Below, one piece after another: positions 1-12,082 of a DNA stretch of 64,000 bases (its first letter is position 1; each line of letters begins with the position of its first letter). Both the position numbers and the translations under genes were made by a program. The notes beneath the pieces were generated by a model. That model saw only the letters and a program-made list of their open reading frames with translations, was not told the origin of the DNA and did no database searches. The stretch covers positions 1 through 64,000 of the forward strand of contig JACGCN010000073.1 in assembly GCA_014905825.1 (NCBI GenBank), written 5' to 3'. The stretch comes from Lyophyllum atratum (lineage: Eukaryota > Basidiomycota > Agaricomycetes > Agaricales > Lyophyllaceae).

Positions 1-1182
1 CCCCATACAAGATTATATACATTCTCCTCGGCGGCCTTGCCATAGTGGTCGGCGTATGCGTCCTGATATGGCTTCCAGATTCACCGGTGCATGCCAAGTT
101 TCTGACTAAGGAAGAACGAATCGCCGCACTTGAACGAGTGCGCGATGACCAAGGAGGAACAGAGAACAAGACTCTGAAACGGGCTCAAGCGGTAGAAGCA
201 TTGACAGACATCAGGTCGTGGCTCATTGTCCTCACCACGATGCTCAGTAAGCACCTGCTACTATCTGAAATATCGAATACCCAGCGTCCCGCATCAGCTA
301 GCATCCCGAATGGTGCCCTCAGCAATTGTATGTCCATCCTTGCGATCACAATGACCCGTCCTTACCGACCTCCCCAGTCAGCAATATCATTATCAAGAGC
401 TTCGGTTATACGTACGTCCAGCCATTTTTATCAAGTCGGGGATCGGCCTTTACGAATTACATAGATCAAGACAAACGCTCATTCTATCCACACCTGGGGG
501 AGCGGTGGGTGCTGTTACTGTCGTCTTCTGTGGCTGGTACTCTGGCAAAAAGGTGCACTGATTCATTGTGTATGATTTTTGTTGTGGTGTTAACTTGTAT
601 AGAATGCGCGTATGACACCGATTGTTTTTGCCTTGGTCCCGACCATCATTGGGTCTGGTGAGTTCTATGCTTGGGTATTGTGGGTGATTACTGAAAAGAT
701 ATGCAGCATTGCTCATTGGTCTCAACGGCTCCGACAACAGAGGTGTTCTGCTATTTGGTAAGACTTGAACTTGAAAAACAGTCGAGGGATTATCAACTGC
801 TGCAGGGGTATACCTGATCGGAACATTTGGGAGCGCGCTGTCCACTGTATACGCCTACAATGCCAGCAATACCGCCGGGCATACCAAGAAGAGCACAATC
901 AACGCAATGACTTTGGTGTCCTTTAGTGCTGGGAACATCATTGGCACCGAGATATTTCAACCCAAGGACGCACCTGGTTACATCCCTGGTAAGATCGCGA
1001 TCATGGTCCTACTGACCGTTCAGCTCGGAGTGTGCTTTTTACTTCGATGGATCAATTTGCGATTGAATGTCAAGAAAAGGACACATATTGCTGAAGAGAA
1101 GGCTCGTAGGGGGTGGACGGATGCAGACGTTCAGCGGGAGAGGGAGAGACACGCTTTTGCCGATTTAACGGACAAAGAGTAA
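1..1182 (+). CDS. MFS transporter, Dal5/TNA1-like (3' part)
   Basis: C-terminal half of a major facilitator permease of the allantoate/nicotinate (anion:cation symporter) type, expected in the plasma membrane. The window opens inside the gene, in frame at base 3, with a membrane helix followed by the loop WLPDSPVHAKFLTKEER, which matches the central loop of this family. Several short introns follow (the first at about 247-298). Exons then give the family blocks STPGGAVGAV, MTPIVFALVPTI and a late helix pair around NAMTLVSFSAGNIIGTEIF, and finish with a charged cytoplasmic tail ending DLTDKE and TAA at 1180. No break is visible in the part present. The substrate cannot be told from sequence. 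Two further members of the same family lie at 47356-49463 and 53059-55078. Confidence 0.85.
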
Positions 1183-1586
1183 GATCAAATTGTTTTCTGG
1201 ATTAATCCCCTAGGCTCACGCAACGAAGGAATATGTTCTTCGTATATACAGCTTGAATTATCACGAATCATGAGTTTTGAGGTACTCGCTATCTACCCAC
1301 TGTCCTGATTACTGTACCCACCCGTTTATATGGGTAATTACGCCGACTTGGGTAATTCATACTGTGCAGATAAGTTGCACAACCGCGGGGTTTCAATTGA
1401 TGACATCACAGCCACTTCAACAACTTGAACCGTCCGACATGTCGCTCATTCATGTTTTCCCTCAAACCGCCAAATCGCGTACTAGGCAGGCATCTCCCGC
1501 CGTATCCGTACTAGGCGCTTAGCGATCTTACAGCATACTAGTAGCTACCGGAGCTGGCTACTAGAAAATCCTTTGGAGGACTCTCG
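1183..1586. other. intergenic, no gene seen
   Basis: About 400 bases between the transporter stop and the next start. It should hold the 3' UTR of the first gene and the promoter of the second. I see no RNA gene, repeat or strong TATA box. Confidence 0.5.
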
Positions 1587-4177
1587 ATGAATTCGGCTGC
1601 CCTTGAGACCACCTTTTTGTCTACTCGCATTCTCGCCATTCCGAAGCTCGATAAAGCGAATTTCATTTCAGCCTATCTACAGGAACAATCTGCGCATGTG
1701 AAATACTACGCATCTCAAGGCCGAGCGCTTCTATCATCTTGGGAACACGAAGATCTACCTGGAGTTGTCCTGTCAGAGCCTGTCGAAGAGCCCACGAAAG
1801 CGCGCCTTCCATCACAGCTTCTTGTCGTCGATTATGGCTTTGGGACACCGGTCTTAAAGCCACGAGTTATAATGCGAACCGTAGAAGATACGAAACCGTC
1901 CCTTGCGAAGAAGAACGAGGCTTCGACGACACCAAGAGGATCGACTACTCGCAGACAGGTACTGGCACCCAGTCCAGAGCGACAAGTGAAGCGCAAGCGT
2001 ACACAGTTGAAGTCACCTGCGAAAGTAATCGAGCCTAAGTCTCCGCCCCGTAAGGTTCGTGAAAGACTGAAACCGGAGTCTACCTCTGGTCAGGAGGGTG
2101 AACATGCAACACGTGCGTTAACTATAATACACCAACTCTCACATTTTAACATTTGCTCATAGGTTTAAAGGAACGTCGGGATAGAAAGCGCTCTAAGCGA
2201 GCCATCATCAAACCAACGACCGATGCTGATACAGAGAGCGAGACGACGTCGGAAAGGAATATCGCTAAAAAGGGAAAAAACGAAGAAACCAAACGCCAAG
2301 GCCAAAATACCTGCTGGACTCGCCTTGATGCACGGTTTTTCGGCTACAAACGTGGGCTCTGGCCGACTGACAGTATGCTCTTTTACATGTCCTACTCTCC
2401 CCGCTCAACCATTTCATGTTTCCTAGGTAAGGCCGTCCCTGAATGTTGGTGTGTTCAACAGGGTAAGGCATCTGCCAAAATCAGCAAAAAGCCGGCCAAG
2501 GAAAGCGAGTCAAGTGCATGCATTTCCACGTTGCGACCAACTTACTATTTGTCCGCAGGTCGATTCCAATTCGGATTTACAGAGAAGGACTTTCTCGACA
2601 AGACTCGCAAAGGACCCGGACATAATAAAGTAAAGCGGAAGCGTGTATCGTTATCTTCATCAGGAAGCGATGCTTCTACCGCGAACTCGGAGGAAGATGT
2701 AGATACCCAAGAACGGATCAAGCCTCGAAAGGAGATTAGGAAATCCCGGAAGCTTCAGGACTCGAACACTTGTCCATCTCACATTGCCGACGAAAAGCGC
2801 CCTGAGCATCCGTCGACGAAGCAGGCAGATACCATCAATGGCCACGAAATAAATGCTCCTACTGAGGCTCGCACCAACTCTATAGTCTGGGATATTGAGC
2901 TTGAAGATGCTAGTCTTCCCTCGCAACTAGCGGTCTCAATATCCGAAAAGCGGAGCGCGATGCTCAGTACTCGTCATGCTACATGGGGTGCCTTCCCCAC
3001 TCAACAACCCCCACAAATCGAAATTTCTGCCACTGCACACCAGTCGCTGCGAGAAGGACCTTCTGACCTAGAATTGAATGATGTTACACCGCTGCAGCGT
3101 TCGAGTTCCTCGATTGGCCCTTCAGAATCCGCTTCGCGATGCGGCCAGCCCATTGATCGTCGAGATATACCAGTTGAAGAAGCATCCTCAAAGTATTTCG
3201 GTGTGCCTATGGCTGGGGCTGGGCTCACTATCAGTTCTTTTAATGATACACTAGGACGACCTGCGACTCGGACGGCCACTTGCAATAAGGCCCTATCAAA
3301 TGACATCATCCACGATCCAACTAATATCACGATACACACGCCTCTCTCTCGTCTCTCTCCTCTGTTCCCTTCGGTCCTTCCTGTTTATGACGCTGTCGAA
3401 GCTGGGGACTATGAGAAAATCGACTCAGACACCAATAGCACTGAACACTTGCCCGAAGTAGACCCACAAGATTATGAGTACTCCGAGGGCGATCACCAGT
3501 TGTGGCCGCTCGAGGATATTGGTCCGTCTGAGGAACTGTTTTCGGCTATGACGGACAAGCTTGGGGCTATCTACACGGATGACGAACTTTCTTACGGTAT
3601 CTGCAAGAGCAACAAGAACAGTGTTTCTTTCCACCAATGGCACGAGTTGGAAGGCTCTTCACACCACCATATCTATACTGAAGCCATGGGATACGAAGAG
3701 GAGCAAGTCCTCCTAAATGGCATTTGGGCAGGTGATGAAGACGGCTCGCTTGTTTACGAGGCCGACAACGGTTACTATTCCCGCGGATACGGCGATGGCT
3801 ACGCCTTTCATGCCAATGAACTGGACGGCGACGGTTGTGAGGAAGTGTTCCTCCGGGACCATCACTTCTCGGCTGTCTCGGATGCAGAGGAGGGTGGCAA
3901 CAGTATGTGTGGGGACGAGAGTGTCGAGGCTGATTCAGAAGATGTATCTCATAGCCTATCAACTTCAGGAGACCTCGAGTTAGGTACCGAGGAGGAGGAA
4001 GGGTCCGTTGACGTCACTGCTGGAAGGTTTGCACAGGGTCGGGCGCTGCTTCTTGGGTATTCGGAGCAGGGTGGTCGTCCGTGTCTCGTTAAACCGTCTT
4101 GTCGACCAGAAGTATCGCTGGTAGAGGTTGATGTTGCGAAGGGCTTGAGGAACCATTGGCTTCCCCAAAGACTCTAA
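1587..4177 (+). CDS. uncharacterised disordered protein
   Basis: Not recognised as a named protein. It starts at ATG 1587 and ends in TAA at 4175. The first 175 residues include an ordered-looking N terminus and then a Lys/Arg/Pro-rich stretch. Intron 2113-2162 joins in frame to a basic region. The block GLALMHGFSATNVGSGRLT precedes an intron at about 2373-2426, and a 45-nt intron at 2514-2558 leads to GRFQFGFTEKDFLDKTRK. The C-terminal half is long, acidic and Ser-rich, and closes with a more ordered module (RFAQGRALLLGYSEQGG ... VAKGLRNHWLPQRL). Basic then acidic low-complexity composition suggests a nuclear or chromatin-associated protein, but that is inference. The block around 2262-2460 reads in a different frame from both flanks, so either assembly errors or real lesions are present there (see findings). 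Confidence 0.6.
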
Positions 4178-4534
4178 TATACCAAGTGCGAGCCGTCAGC
4201 CTAGTCACGCGTGACCTTGCAATGAATCTAACATTGACATAAGTAGCAAAACGTTGAGGCCTCAAATATCACTAAGATCGTTGTGGTAGCTATTCCCTGT
4301 GCAAGATATCATTCACGAGACTCCGTGGAATGTTGCGCTTTCATCTACTGACCGAGGAGCCGCTCCGAGGTCCATGTTGCCAACACAATCGCGTCGCGTC
4401 ACATCACCACACTAATTTAATCGCTTGTCGTTGTTTGGCTCAGGTCTGTGTTGAACTGGCCCTTCCATCAACCCCCCTGAAAAGTTCTCTCCCACCCCGA
4501 CAAATACCGAGTAGAACGTTGATCTCGTGTAGCA
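4178..4534. other. intergenic, promoter of GTPase gene
   Basis: About 360 bases between two same-strand genes. It presumably carries the 3' UTR of the upstream gene and the promoter of the GTPase gene. No repeat or RNA gene recognised. Confidence 0.4.
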
Positions 4535-7500
4535 ATGAGCTACAAAGAGAACAACAAAGGGATGGGCAACTCGTCTGTAAGTCGCTTCTGTTTATCATCC
4601 CATCCATCAAAAGTTGATAGACATCATCATATCAGTCTGTCTCAGTAAAACACGAGCCACGAGAAACCTTTATAGCGCCTTTGACGCGTTCCGATTCCTT
4701 GAACAACAACTTTGAAGCCAACCTGTCGAGAAATGCGAAGGTGAAGCCGGAGCCTAGCGATGCGGCTAGAGTGGTGCGCGTTCTGCAAAAGCTACGACGC
4801 GTCCTTCTTCTAACACCATCGGCAGTTCCTCGAAAGGGGTCTTCCCGTCCCCTCATATGTACAGCAGGACAGTGCCTCAGGTGCTCTCGCTCCCCAAAGC
4901 GTACCTGCTCGAAATAGCACCGTGCTCAAGAAAGATGAAGATGTTGTTATGGATGACGCGACCAATGTGCTCGCGCCGCCAGTCACCGACCACCTCATTT
5001 TTACAGTGTATAACTCTGCGGATGAAATTGAATACGCGCCTGAAGACGCATTGCAAGAGGGGCTGTGCATGGTGAAGTCTATCAAGTCTAGCTTGAAGCA
5101 TTTGCAGCTGGGAAGCAAGCTCCGTCAAGACGTATGGCTGCGGGAATTAGAGAGGTACCATGATCATTCTTCGGTTTGAACACAGAACCAAATCTCATAC
5201 CATCTATAGCCTCACAAGCCAAGGTTCCCCCACTACTTTGATCGCCGTATGCGGTGGTAAGTTATAGCAACTTTGGGTGTGGTCCTTAACGAATTGCTTT
5301 TATAAAGCGACCGGAGCCGGCAAATCTTCAATTCTTAATGCCATTTTGGACGGTAATTGAAATTAGATCACGGCCTTGACTTATCTGACCATCTTGTGTA
5401 TACAGACAATATTGTTCCCACTAGCGGCATGCGCGGTAAGCCCCTTTCCATCGTTGTTTATGCCGCATTTTTTTTTTAAACTTTTCACCATAGCTTGTAC
5501 AGCCGTCGTCACGGAGTTGGCATATCATAACAAGCCCACTATCGATGCAGATGTCTCGTTCCTCTCAGAGACGGAGTGGAGAGAAGAATTAGCCATCCTC
5601 CTCAAAGATCTGGTCGATGAAGATGGCAACGTCAAGCGCAGCACTGACCTCAAAAGTGACGCCGGTATCGCGTGGCAGAAGGTGCAGTCTAATTTGACCC
5701 TTCATTCGACTTACAACCATTGACGCATCTCCAGGTCCATGCAGTGTACCCCACCATCAAACAAGAGCGACTAGTTACCATGACCGCCGACCAAATAATC
5801 GCCAGTGATCACAGTCTGTATGAATCTATAGGCGGTGGAACTGTTTTCTAACCGTATGACCAATAACAGACATAGCGAAGATACTTGGAGTCGTCAAGAA
5901 CATCTCAGCAAAGGATTCAAAGGCCTTTGCCAGGGAAATTGGTAAATACATTGATTCCAAAGACCAAAAGCGTGGAGACAAGAAGGACAAGGGAAAAAAG
6001 AAATCGAAAGAAAAGAGTCTCATGGACAAAGTCCGAGAGGCGAGTGGAAATTCGAGGACAAAGGACAATACCAAGGCTGATGCGGACGCGCCCGCCTTGT
6101 GGCCTCTCATTCGGCAAGTGAATGTTCGTTGCAACTCTGCCGCACTATCCACCGGTGCGATCTTGGTTGATCTTCCTGGTATGTTGAGTAACCCTTCATT
6201 GATTCCTACCCCCCTAAACGATATCCGTTTCTCTTTTCCCGCCTTATAGGGGTCGCTGATGCAAACGCTGCGAGGAACAGCATCGCCAAGGACTACATGA
6301 AGAAGTGTGACTGCATTTGGATCCTGGCTCCCATTACTCGGGCTGTAGATGACAAGACAGCGAGAGGTATTTGAACTTGATGATCTTTTGTGGCCCCTGA
6401 TATGAATTGACTCTTTCTTCATGACTAGACCTTCTTGGCGACGCATTCAAAATGCAACTAATGAGTATGTGTTCCATTTCCAATCTCGGAAGCTGTGGAA
6501 TTATCAGCTAACCTTTTTTATTAGTGGGTGAGTGTTATCCTGCGTAGAAAACCGAATTAATCCCATTGCTGTCGTCTATGCAGACGGAAAGTAAGTGGAC
6601 TTACAGACTACCTTTTCATTTGCTTAATGGCTCTTCAATTCCACAGCTACGATGACCATGCTATTACTTTCATTGGTATGCGTCTGTCTCTAATCGTTTA
6701 TCACTAGTCTAAACCATCTATTCGCAGCGAGCAAATGTGACGACGTTTCCTGTTCAGAAGTGATTCGCGCCCTGCGACTTGAAGATGACCCAGAACTTGA
6801 AACCATCCAAGAACAACTAGACCAATATGAAGTTGAACAGGCGCAGTGGAAGAAGATGAAGAAATCATCGGAGACCCAGGCAAAAGGTGAAACCTATCCT
6901 CACTCTCTGTTCTGATCACCCTATTGACACGCTCTTTAGCAATCAAGAAGGAAGTCGAAGGGCTTCGCAAGTACAAGGCACACCTCGAAGACTTGCAGGC
7001 CGGGAAAACAATCGCCCCTCGTCTCATGGCGAAGATGAAGGCCACGAAGATGACATTGTCAAGTTCCAAAAAGCGAAAGAATGCGAGCGCTGGCAAAAAA
7101 GGAGCAACGAAACGGCGCCGAAGCAGCGTAGCGGATGACGACGACAACTCCGATTCTGCGATAGATTCTGACCTTGACAGCGACTCCGACAATAGTTTAA
7201 CAGATTCAGAAGATGAGCGAGACTCAGATGAAGACTCCGATGAGGCTGAATCCAGCTCCGATGTCGAGAACAGCGATGATGAAGACGATGAAGACGAAGA
7301 GGATGAGGTGGCCGAAGAATCTCTTGAGGACCAGATCAAGGAAACAGAGGATGGCATCAAGTCAGCAGGCAAGCGCGCATTGGAGGCCCGAAACCAGAAA
7401 AGGGACGCTACCGATGCTCTTGCAACCCTGAAGAAGAACATCGGCAAGGCTCAACGAGCAAAAAATGCCTTCTGTTCTTTGAAACGATCTGAGGTACTTT

Positions 7501-9487
7501 GATGCGCATGCCCTCGTCTTTGCGCAGTCACTGACACTTTCGTCCAGTACTCTCGCGATGTTTTGAAAGAAGATTTCAGGGTGGGTTTGAAAGACCTGGA
7601 CGGTAAGTGGTTTGTTCACGCTGGCCGTATCCATGCACTAATGGTTACTTGCGCAGATGCTGCTGCTGAGGAGCGTGATCCTGATAACTTCGATCCCAAC
7701 CAAAATATCCGTGGTATGATTCTATTGTATATGCGTCAACAATTGCTTATTTGGCGGCTACCCAGATTATGATGACATCGACCTGCCCGTTTTTACATGC
7801 TCAAGTCGTGATTATGTTCGCCTCAAAAGTTGGTTTTCCCGTTATATTTTGCGCGACTGATTAACTGACAATCACCGTTCTAGGGCAAGTAAAGGGAGAT
7901 GGTGAACCTACCTGTTTCTCCAATGCCGAAGACACCGGGATCCCTGAGCTCCAACAGTGGTGCCACCAACTGACTGTATCTTCGCGTGAACGCGCTGCGA
8001 GGAACTTCCTGGCCCACCTCAAAACCTTCACGACGTCCGTGCAGTCCTACGTTCGAGGGATCGGCGATGTCACCGTGGTGGACCGCAATGCTCTGCGCGA
8101 GAAGTGGGAGTCGGATAACCTGGACAAAGGTTATGACGATGATGACGATTCAGAGGACGATAGATATGGACCCTGGGCCAACTCTAGCGATGACGATCCT
8201 TTCGCCGCTATACTTGGAGGCTTGGGTGGCAGCCTTGGCGCCGAATTGTATTCTGTACACAAGGCCAAGCCGACTCCCAAAGTCGATGCATATGGCCAGC
8301 CTGTCGGCATTACTCCTCGACTTGCGCTGGTAAGCGCCCCGTGATTTATACTTCTTGATGAATTCACCGAGTCAACTTACATCTCAGGAGTTCAGCAAAT
8401 TAGTTGACAAATGTGTCAAGGACTTACAAGACAACTTCAAGGAAGGCTTAGAAGACAAATGTCAAGTTGGTGCAGCAAATGTATGTGAATTCATGATCTT
8501 TTCAGTACACCGACTGATATACCCTTTACAGGCTGCTGCCGCTGCTGTTGCGACCAGTGACGAGTTCGTAGCGTCTATGCATTGGGCAACATATCGAGCT
8601 AGTAAGTCCACTTTCCGACATTTCAAAGAAGATGCTTACTCATTTTAACCAAAGCACTTCGCCGTCATGGATCGTGGCGCAGGGACTTGAACGTTGAACT
8701 TGTCAACCCCTTCACGAGAAATATCGCCCATTCGTGGAGCCAGGTCTTTGAGTCAGATCTCTTCGGCCCCTTCGAAGCTGCCTCCATCGCCTCTATCAAC
8801 AAACTTCTCGAGGAATTTGAAGAGTCGGCGGCAATGGGCCTCAAGGATCGCACGAAGATGCAAGGCAAACAATGCCTCGAGGAAGCACATGTTGCCTTAA
8901 AGAAGACCATGGATCTTGTAAAGGAGACTATGACTAACGAGCAGAAGGAGGTTTCGCGGTGCATGGCACCACACGTTCAGATGCAGTTGATTGAAGGGTA
9001 TGATCGTGCGATGGAGGAGAGAGGACCTGGAAGCGTTGCGCGTCAAAGGGTAGCTACATCAGCCCAGCTCTGTGAGACTTACAAGAGACCTAACCCTATG
9101 ATCCTTTCCACTCAGGCATATTTCCGCGGGTTCATCGATGAATCCAAGGACGAAATCTTTGATGACGGCGCCGATGTCCTCATGGATCGTTTGACGAAGG
9201 CAGCAGAAGCCGTTGGGCAAACTCTTGATACAGCATTGGAGCAGCTCGCTCAGAAGGTGCGTTAGAGCTGTTGTGACGCTTAGGACCCTGTCGTAATCTC
9301 CCGCCGTTTACAGATCGAAGTTAATCTGTCAATCCTCTGGGAGGGTACTGACGACGATCCCACTCAAGCCAGGGCGCGCCAGGATATCATTACCATCGTC
9401 ACTGCAGTCCTGGAACAGATTGAATTCTGGACTAACGCGAAGCAGTCCAGGCACCTACTCAACGATGCTAATGCGATGGAGACCTAA
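4535..9487 (+). CDS. dynamin-like / SLIP-GC (NUGGC)-like large GTPase
   Basis: Large P-loop GTPase resembling animal nuclear GTPase SLIP-GC, a family expanded in basidiomycetes. The start exon 4535-4576 joins 4636 in frame. Visible motifs are G1 GATGAGKSS near residue 185 (split by the intron 5257-5307), the conserved ACTAVVTEL switch block, G3 DLPG followed by VADANAARN, and G4 SKCD. A helical region is interrupted by a nuclear-localisation-like basic stretch (KKRKNASAGKKGATKRRR) and then by a long Asp/Glu/Ser run (7135-7310). The C-terminal half is helical, as in dynamin stalks, and includes NPFTRNIAHSWSQVFE and YFRGFIDESKDEIFDDGAD. About 18-20 introns are needed; 9050-9115 and 9257-9313 were placed by phase. 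Stop TAA is at 9485. The core is intact. Nuclear location and membrane or nucleic acid partner are inferred, not shown. A 3-nt exon is discussed in the findings. Confidence 0.85.
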
Positions 9488-9891
9488 TAGGTCAACCTGC
9501 AAAAATCGTCCTACTTTACCACATTCTACATACCTAATTTGTTCTTCGCGCTTTCTTGATCATCCTACTCCCTGTTAATGCAAGGCCACAACTTCTGTCT
9601 AATAAGTTTCACTCGCTTTCTTGATCATCCTAGTTCCTGTTAATGCAAGGTTACAACTTCTGTATAATAACTTTTACGCTGTACTTGGACAATGGCATCT
9701 ACGGATGTTGCCTATTTCTGAAGCATATAACATATGTACTTGAAAGGTATCGATAGTGAAAGTCATGATGGTCATGAAATTGATAGTAGATGTTGAAATA
9801 CAGTCGGTAGAAATCTACTGGATGGTCGTCGCGAGATCATAAGCGAATAATAAGAAGAAAATTGTACACCAACAAATGAGGGAATCGTTAA
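9488..9891. other. convergent 3' intergenic
   Basis: About 400 A/T-rich bases between two genes that end facing each other. It contains the 65-bp tandem duplication listed separately. No coding sequence seen. Confidence 0.5.
9549..9677. repeat. 65-bp tandem duplication
   Basis: Two head-to-tail copies begin at 9549 and 9614 with the shared start CGCTTTCTTGATCATCCTA. They run for about 65 bases each with a handful of substitutions (for example CTCCCTG versus GTTCCTG, and GGCCACAAC versus GGTTACAAC). They lie just after the stop codon of the GTPase gene, probably in its 3' UTR. Confidence 0.9.
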
Positions 9892-10414
9892 TCAGACTCT
9901 GTATACAGGGCGTCCCTTCCTATCCACCTCTGCGCCTGTGCGGGCATCAGAATAACGTTGTCTGCGCGAATATCCCATGAATCCCCACGTCCCCTTGTTG
10001 TTCCTGTACTTGAACGGCCCGCGAGGGGCTAAGCCGAAAAAGCGACGCATCCGCTCTCCGAATGAGAGGTGATAATGGTGTCCAGCGCCATTATAGCCAC
10101 CAGAATAACTGGGTTGCTGGAGAGCGATGAACATCAAGCGTAGGCGGGGAAAGTAAACTCCATACCATCATCACAGGAGCAGGGACGGCGGCGACCATAT
10201 GTGGAGAATGGCGCCTATGGCCATGATGACTGTGGTGGCTGTGGTGGCTGCCGTGCGTCGGGACGACGAGCACCCCTCCGTCTTGTGGTTGGCCATAGTA
10301 TCCGCTGGTTGAAGCATATTGTGTTGGTTGATACCCATGCCCATGTGAGCTGGTCGTATAGACAACAGGCTGCTGCACTCCGTATTGAGAACCTTGAGCG
10401 GGATAGTAGGACAT
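9892..10414 (-). CDS. small Tyr/His/Gly-rich protein
   Basis: A 157-residue protein of unknown function: exon 10166-10414 (83 codons), a 49-nt intron 10117-10165 with GT..AG ends, and exon 9892-10116. The N-terminal half is low complexity, rich in Tyr, Gln, Gly and Ser, with a His/Ser repeat near residues 56-70 (SHHSHHSHHGHRRHSPH). The C-terminal half is basic and aromatic (LSFGERMRRFFGLAPRG) and ends ARTGAEVDRKGRPVYRV. From memory, that tail recurs in small predicted proteins of mushrooms. No signal peptide or membrane helix is apparent. The composition would suit a phase-separating or RNA-binding protein, but there is no domain to support that. Confidence 0.75.
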
Positions 10415-10737
10415 TTATAGCGGGTTTGTGAGAGATGTGTGGTACTTGTTCGAAACTCAAGATATTATATGGGTCAGGTTGATGTTCTCATCCGGGGATA
10501 ATTTTAGCGCTTAAGGTGTGGCTGACCACAGCCACGGCCCGCAGCACTATAACTCGTAAGTTAAGTATGAATGGGCAGCCTTGTCCTGGTACACGATCTA
10601 TGTAGTGTACTGAATAAACATTGACGCGACATGACAGAGCTAAGTGCGATCGCTGAACTGTCGCGTTGTTCGAGCCTTGACGAGGTCTGCATGAATCATA
10701 GGTAGCCGAGAGCTAACGCAGCCTCCATCTAGGATAG
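10415..10737. other. intergenic, promoter of small protein
   Basis: About 320 bases upstream of the small protein and downstream of GPN3, both on the minus strand. No further gene or element recognised. Confidence 0.4.
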
Positions 10738-11956
10738 TTACTCCAAGGCTTCCGGGAAGTCTCCTTCGTCGAGGTCATGGGGCTGGTAGGGTTGATTAAT
10801 TATTACGGAACCAAATGGATGTTGTGAGCCTACCTCTTTAGGTTCCTCGTCTTCTCCGTATTGCATCGTGTAGTCAATGTGACTTATCACCGTCTCCAAA
10901 GAATCGGAGTTGGTGAGATCGAGAGGCAAAAAGGAGACGAGAGGGTGGTCTTCTATCTATGAGATGAAGTCATGAAGGTCGAAGTCGCCCCACTGATGAA
11001 TTGAAATGATATAACGTACTAGCTGTACAATAGCTTGATTGAGGGCATGAAATCGTGGATTAGATGGGTTGGCTTCTTGACCGCGCCTTGTTGCAAGCAA
11101 CATGGGATCTGGATCCAGATATCTGAGAATTGTGGTCAGCGCGTCATTCCAGGCATGGGAGTCAATAGAGAAGCATGGCATGCCTAGCGATATTTTTACG
11201 ACCTCGCATACCGTTTCTGGCTCCACCGGAAGGATCTTCAGGATTCGATGTGACAAGATCCATCTTCGACATGATATTGATCCAAGGAATCTCAAGGTTG
11301 ACCATAGCGGACATGGCAGAGAGGACGCCACTGGACGATCACGTTAGTCCACCCATGACGGGACGCAGAACAGTGCAACGCACCCGAAGAATTTGTATCT
11401 GTCCTCCATGAATTGGGATTCTATGAGATAGACTGCGCACGTCCGGATCCCTAATCTCGAAAGGTTCTGCACAAGTGTCGGGAGAAACGGGTGGTGTGTG
11501 TACAGCTCGATTTGACCTATTCATCTTCAACATACAGAAGACGTTTCGCGGATGCATTCTCATACCTGGACAGTCAATGATAAGGTAGTCGTCTTCAAAT
11601 CCCCCAAGCTCCTCCTCTAGCCAGTCCATGTTCTGTAGAAGATACCTATGACGCAAACCAACAATTGAGCTGTCTAGGCCTATCCACCCTCGTCCCAGGC
11701 ACTCACCCACTTACTCGAAGCAGTAAACGAGACCGCCATTCGGGCCATATCCAAGCTCATTCATCACATCCTCCAAGCTCACCAGGTCCCTGATATCTAT
11801 AGATGGTGCATACTCGAAGCTGGCTGAGTTGGCGGCGGGATCGAGATTGACCAGATGGCCAGTCCGCTTCGACGCCTGGAGATGGGTAAGGAACGACGTG
11901 CTGAATGTGGATTTTCCAGCGCCCGCTGGGCCTGTGACGAGAACTGCATAGCGCAT
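10738..11956 (-). CDS. GPN3: GPN-loop GTPase 3
   Basis: Homolog of GPN3, a cytoplasmic GTPase that helps assemble and import RNA polymerase II, usually as a partner of GPN1/GPN2. The start ATG (11954-11956) gives [17 protein letters not shown], the G1 loop. Next come [19 protein letters not shown] and the family-defining GPN insert in [11 protein letters not shown], then the [14 protein letters not shown] and [10 protein letters not shown] blocks, and a G4-type SKMDLV on the third coding block. The C-terminal part matches the human ending pattern: [28 protein letters not shown] followed by an acidic tail ending in EALE and TAA at 10738. Several introns interrupt it; one near 10780-10838 probably removes the stretch before PHDLDEGDF. 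It shares a 126-bp divergent promoter with PYM. All key motifs are present. Confidence 0.92.
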
Positions 11957-12082
11957 TGGAGGGTGTTAGTGATCACCGTCCAAGTCTGAAATCCAATTTT
12001 TTAGTCGACCGGCCCGCCGATCGTGATCATCTTAGCGGGATAGGAGATGCTTTCCCACGGTAGACACCTTGCACCCCGTCCC

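Noticed and set aside
6704..7447. Minus-strand open frame of 247 codons, Ser-rich
   Set aside because: It is the antisense reading of the Asp/Glu/Ser tract of the SLIP-GC-like GTPase; the plus strand carries GTPase motifs and in-frame splices.
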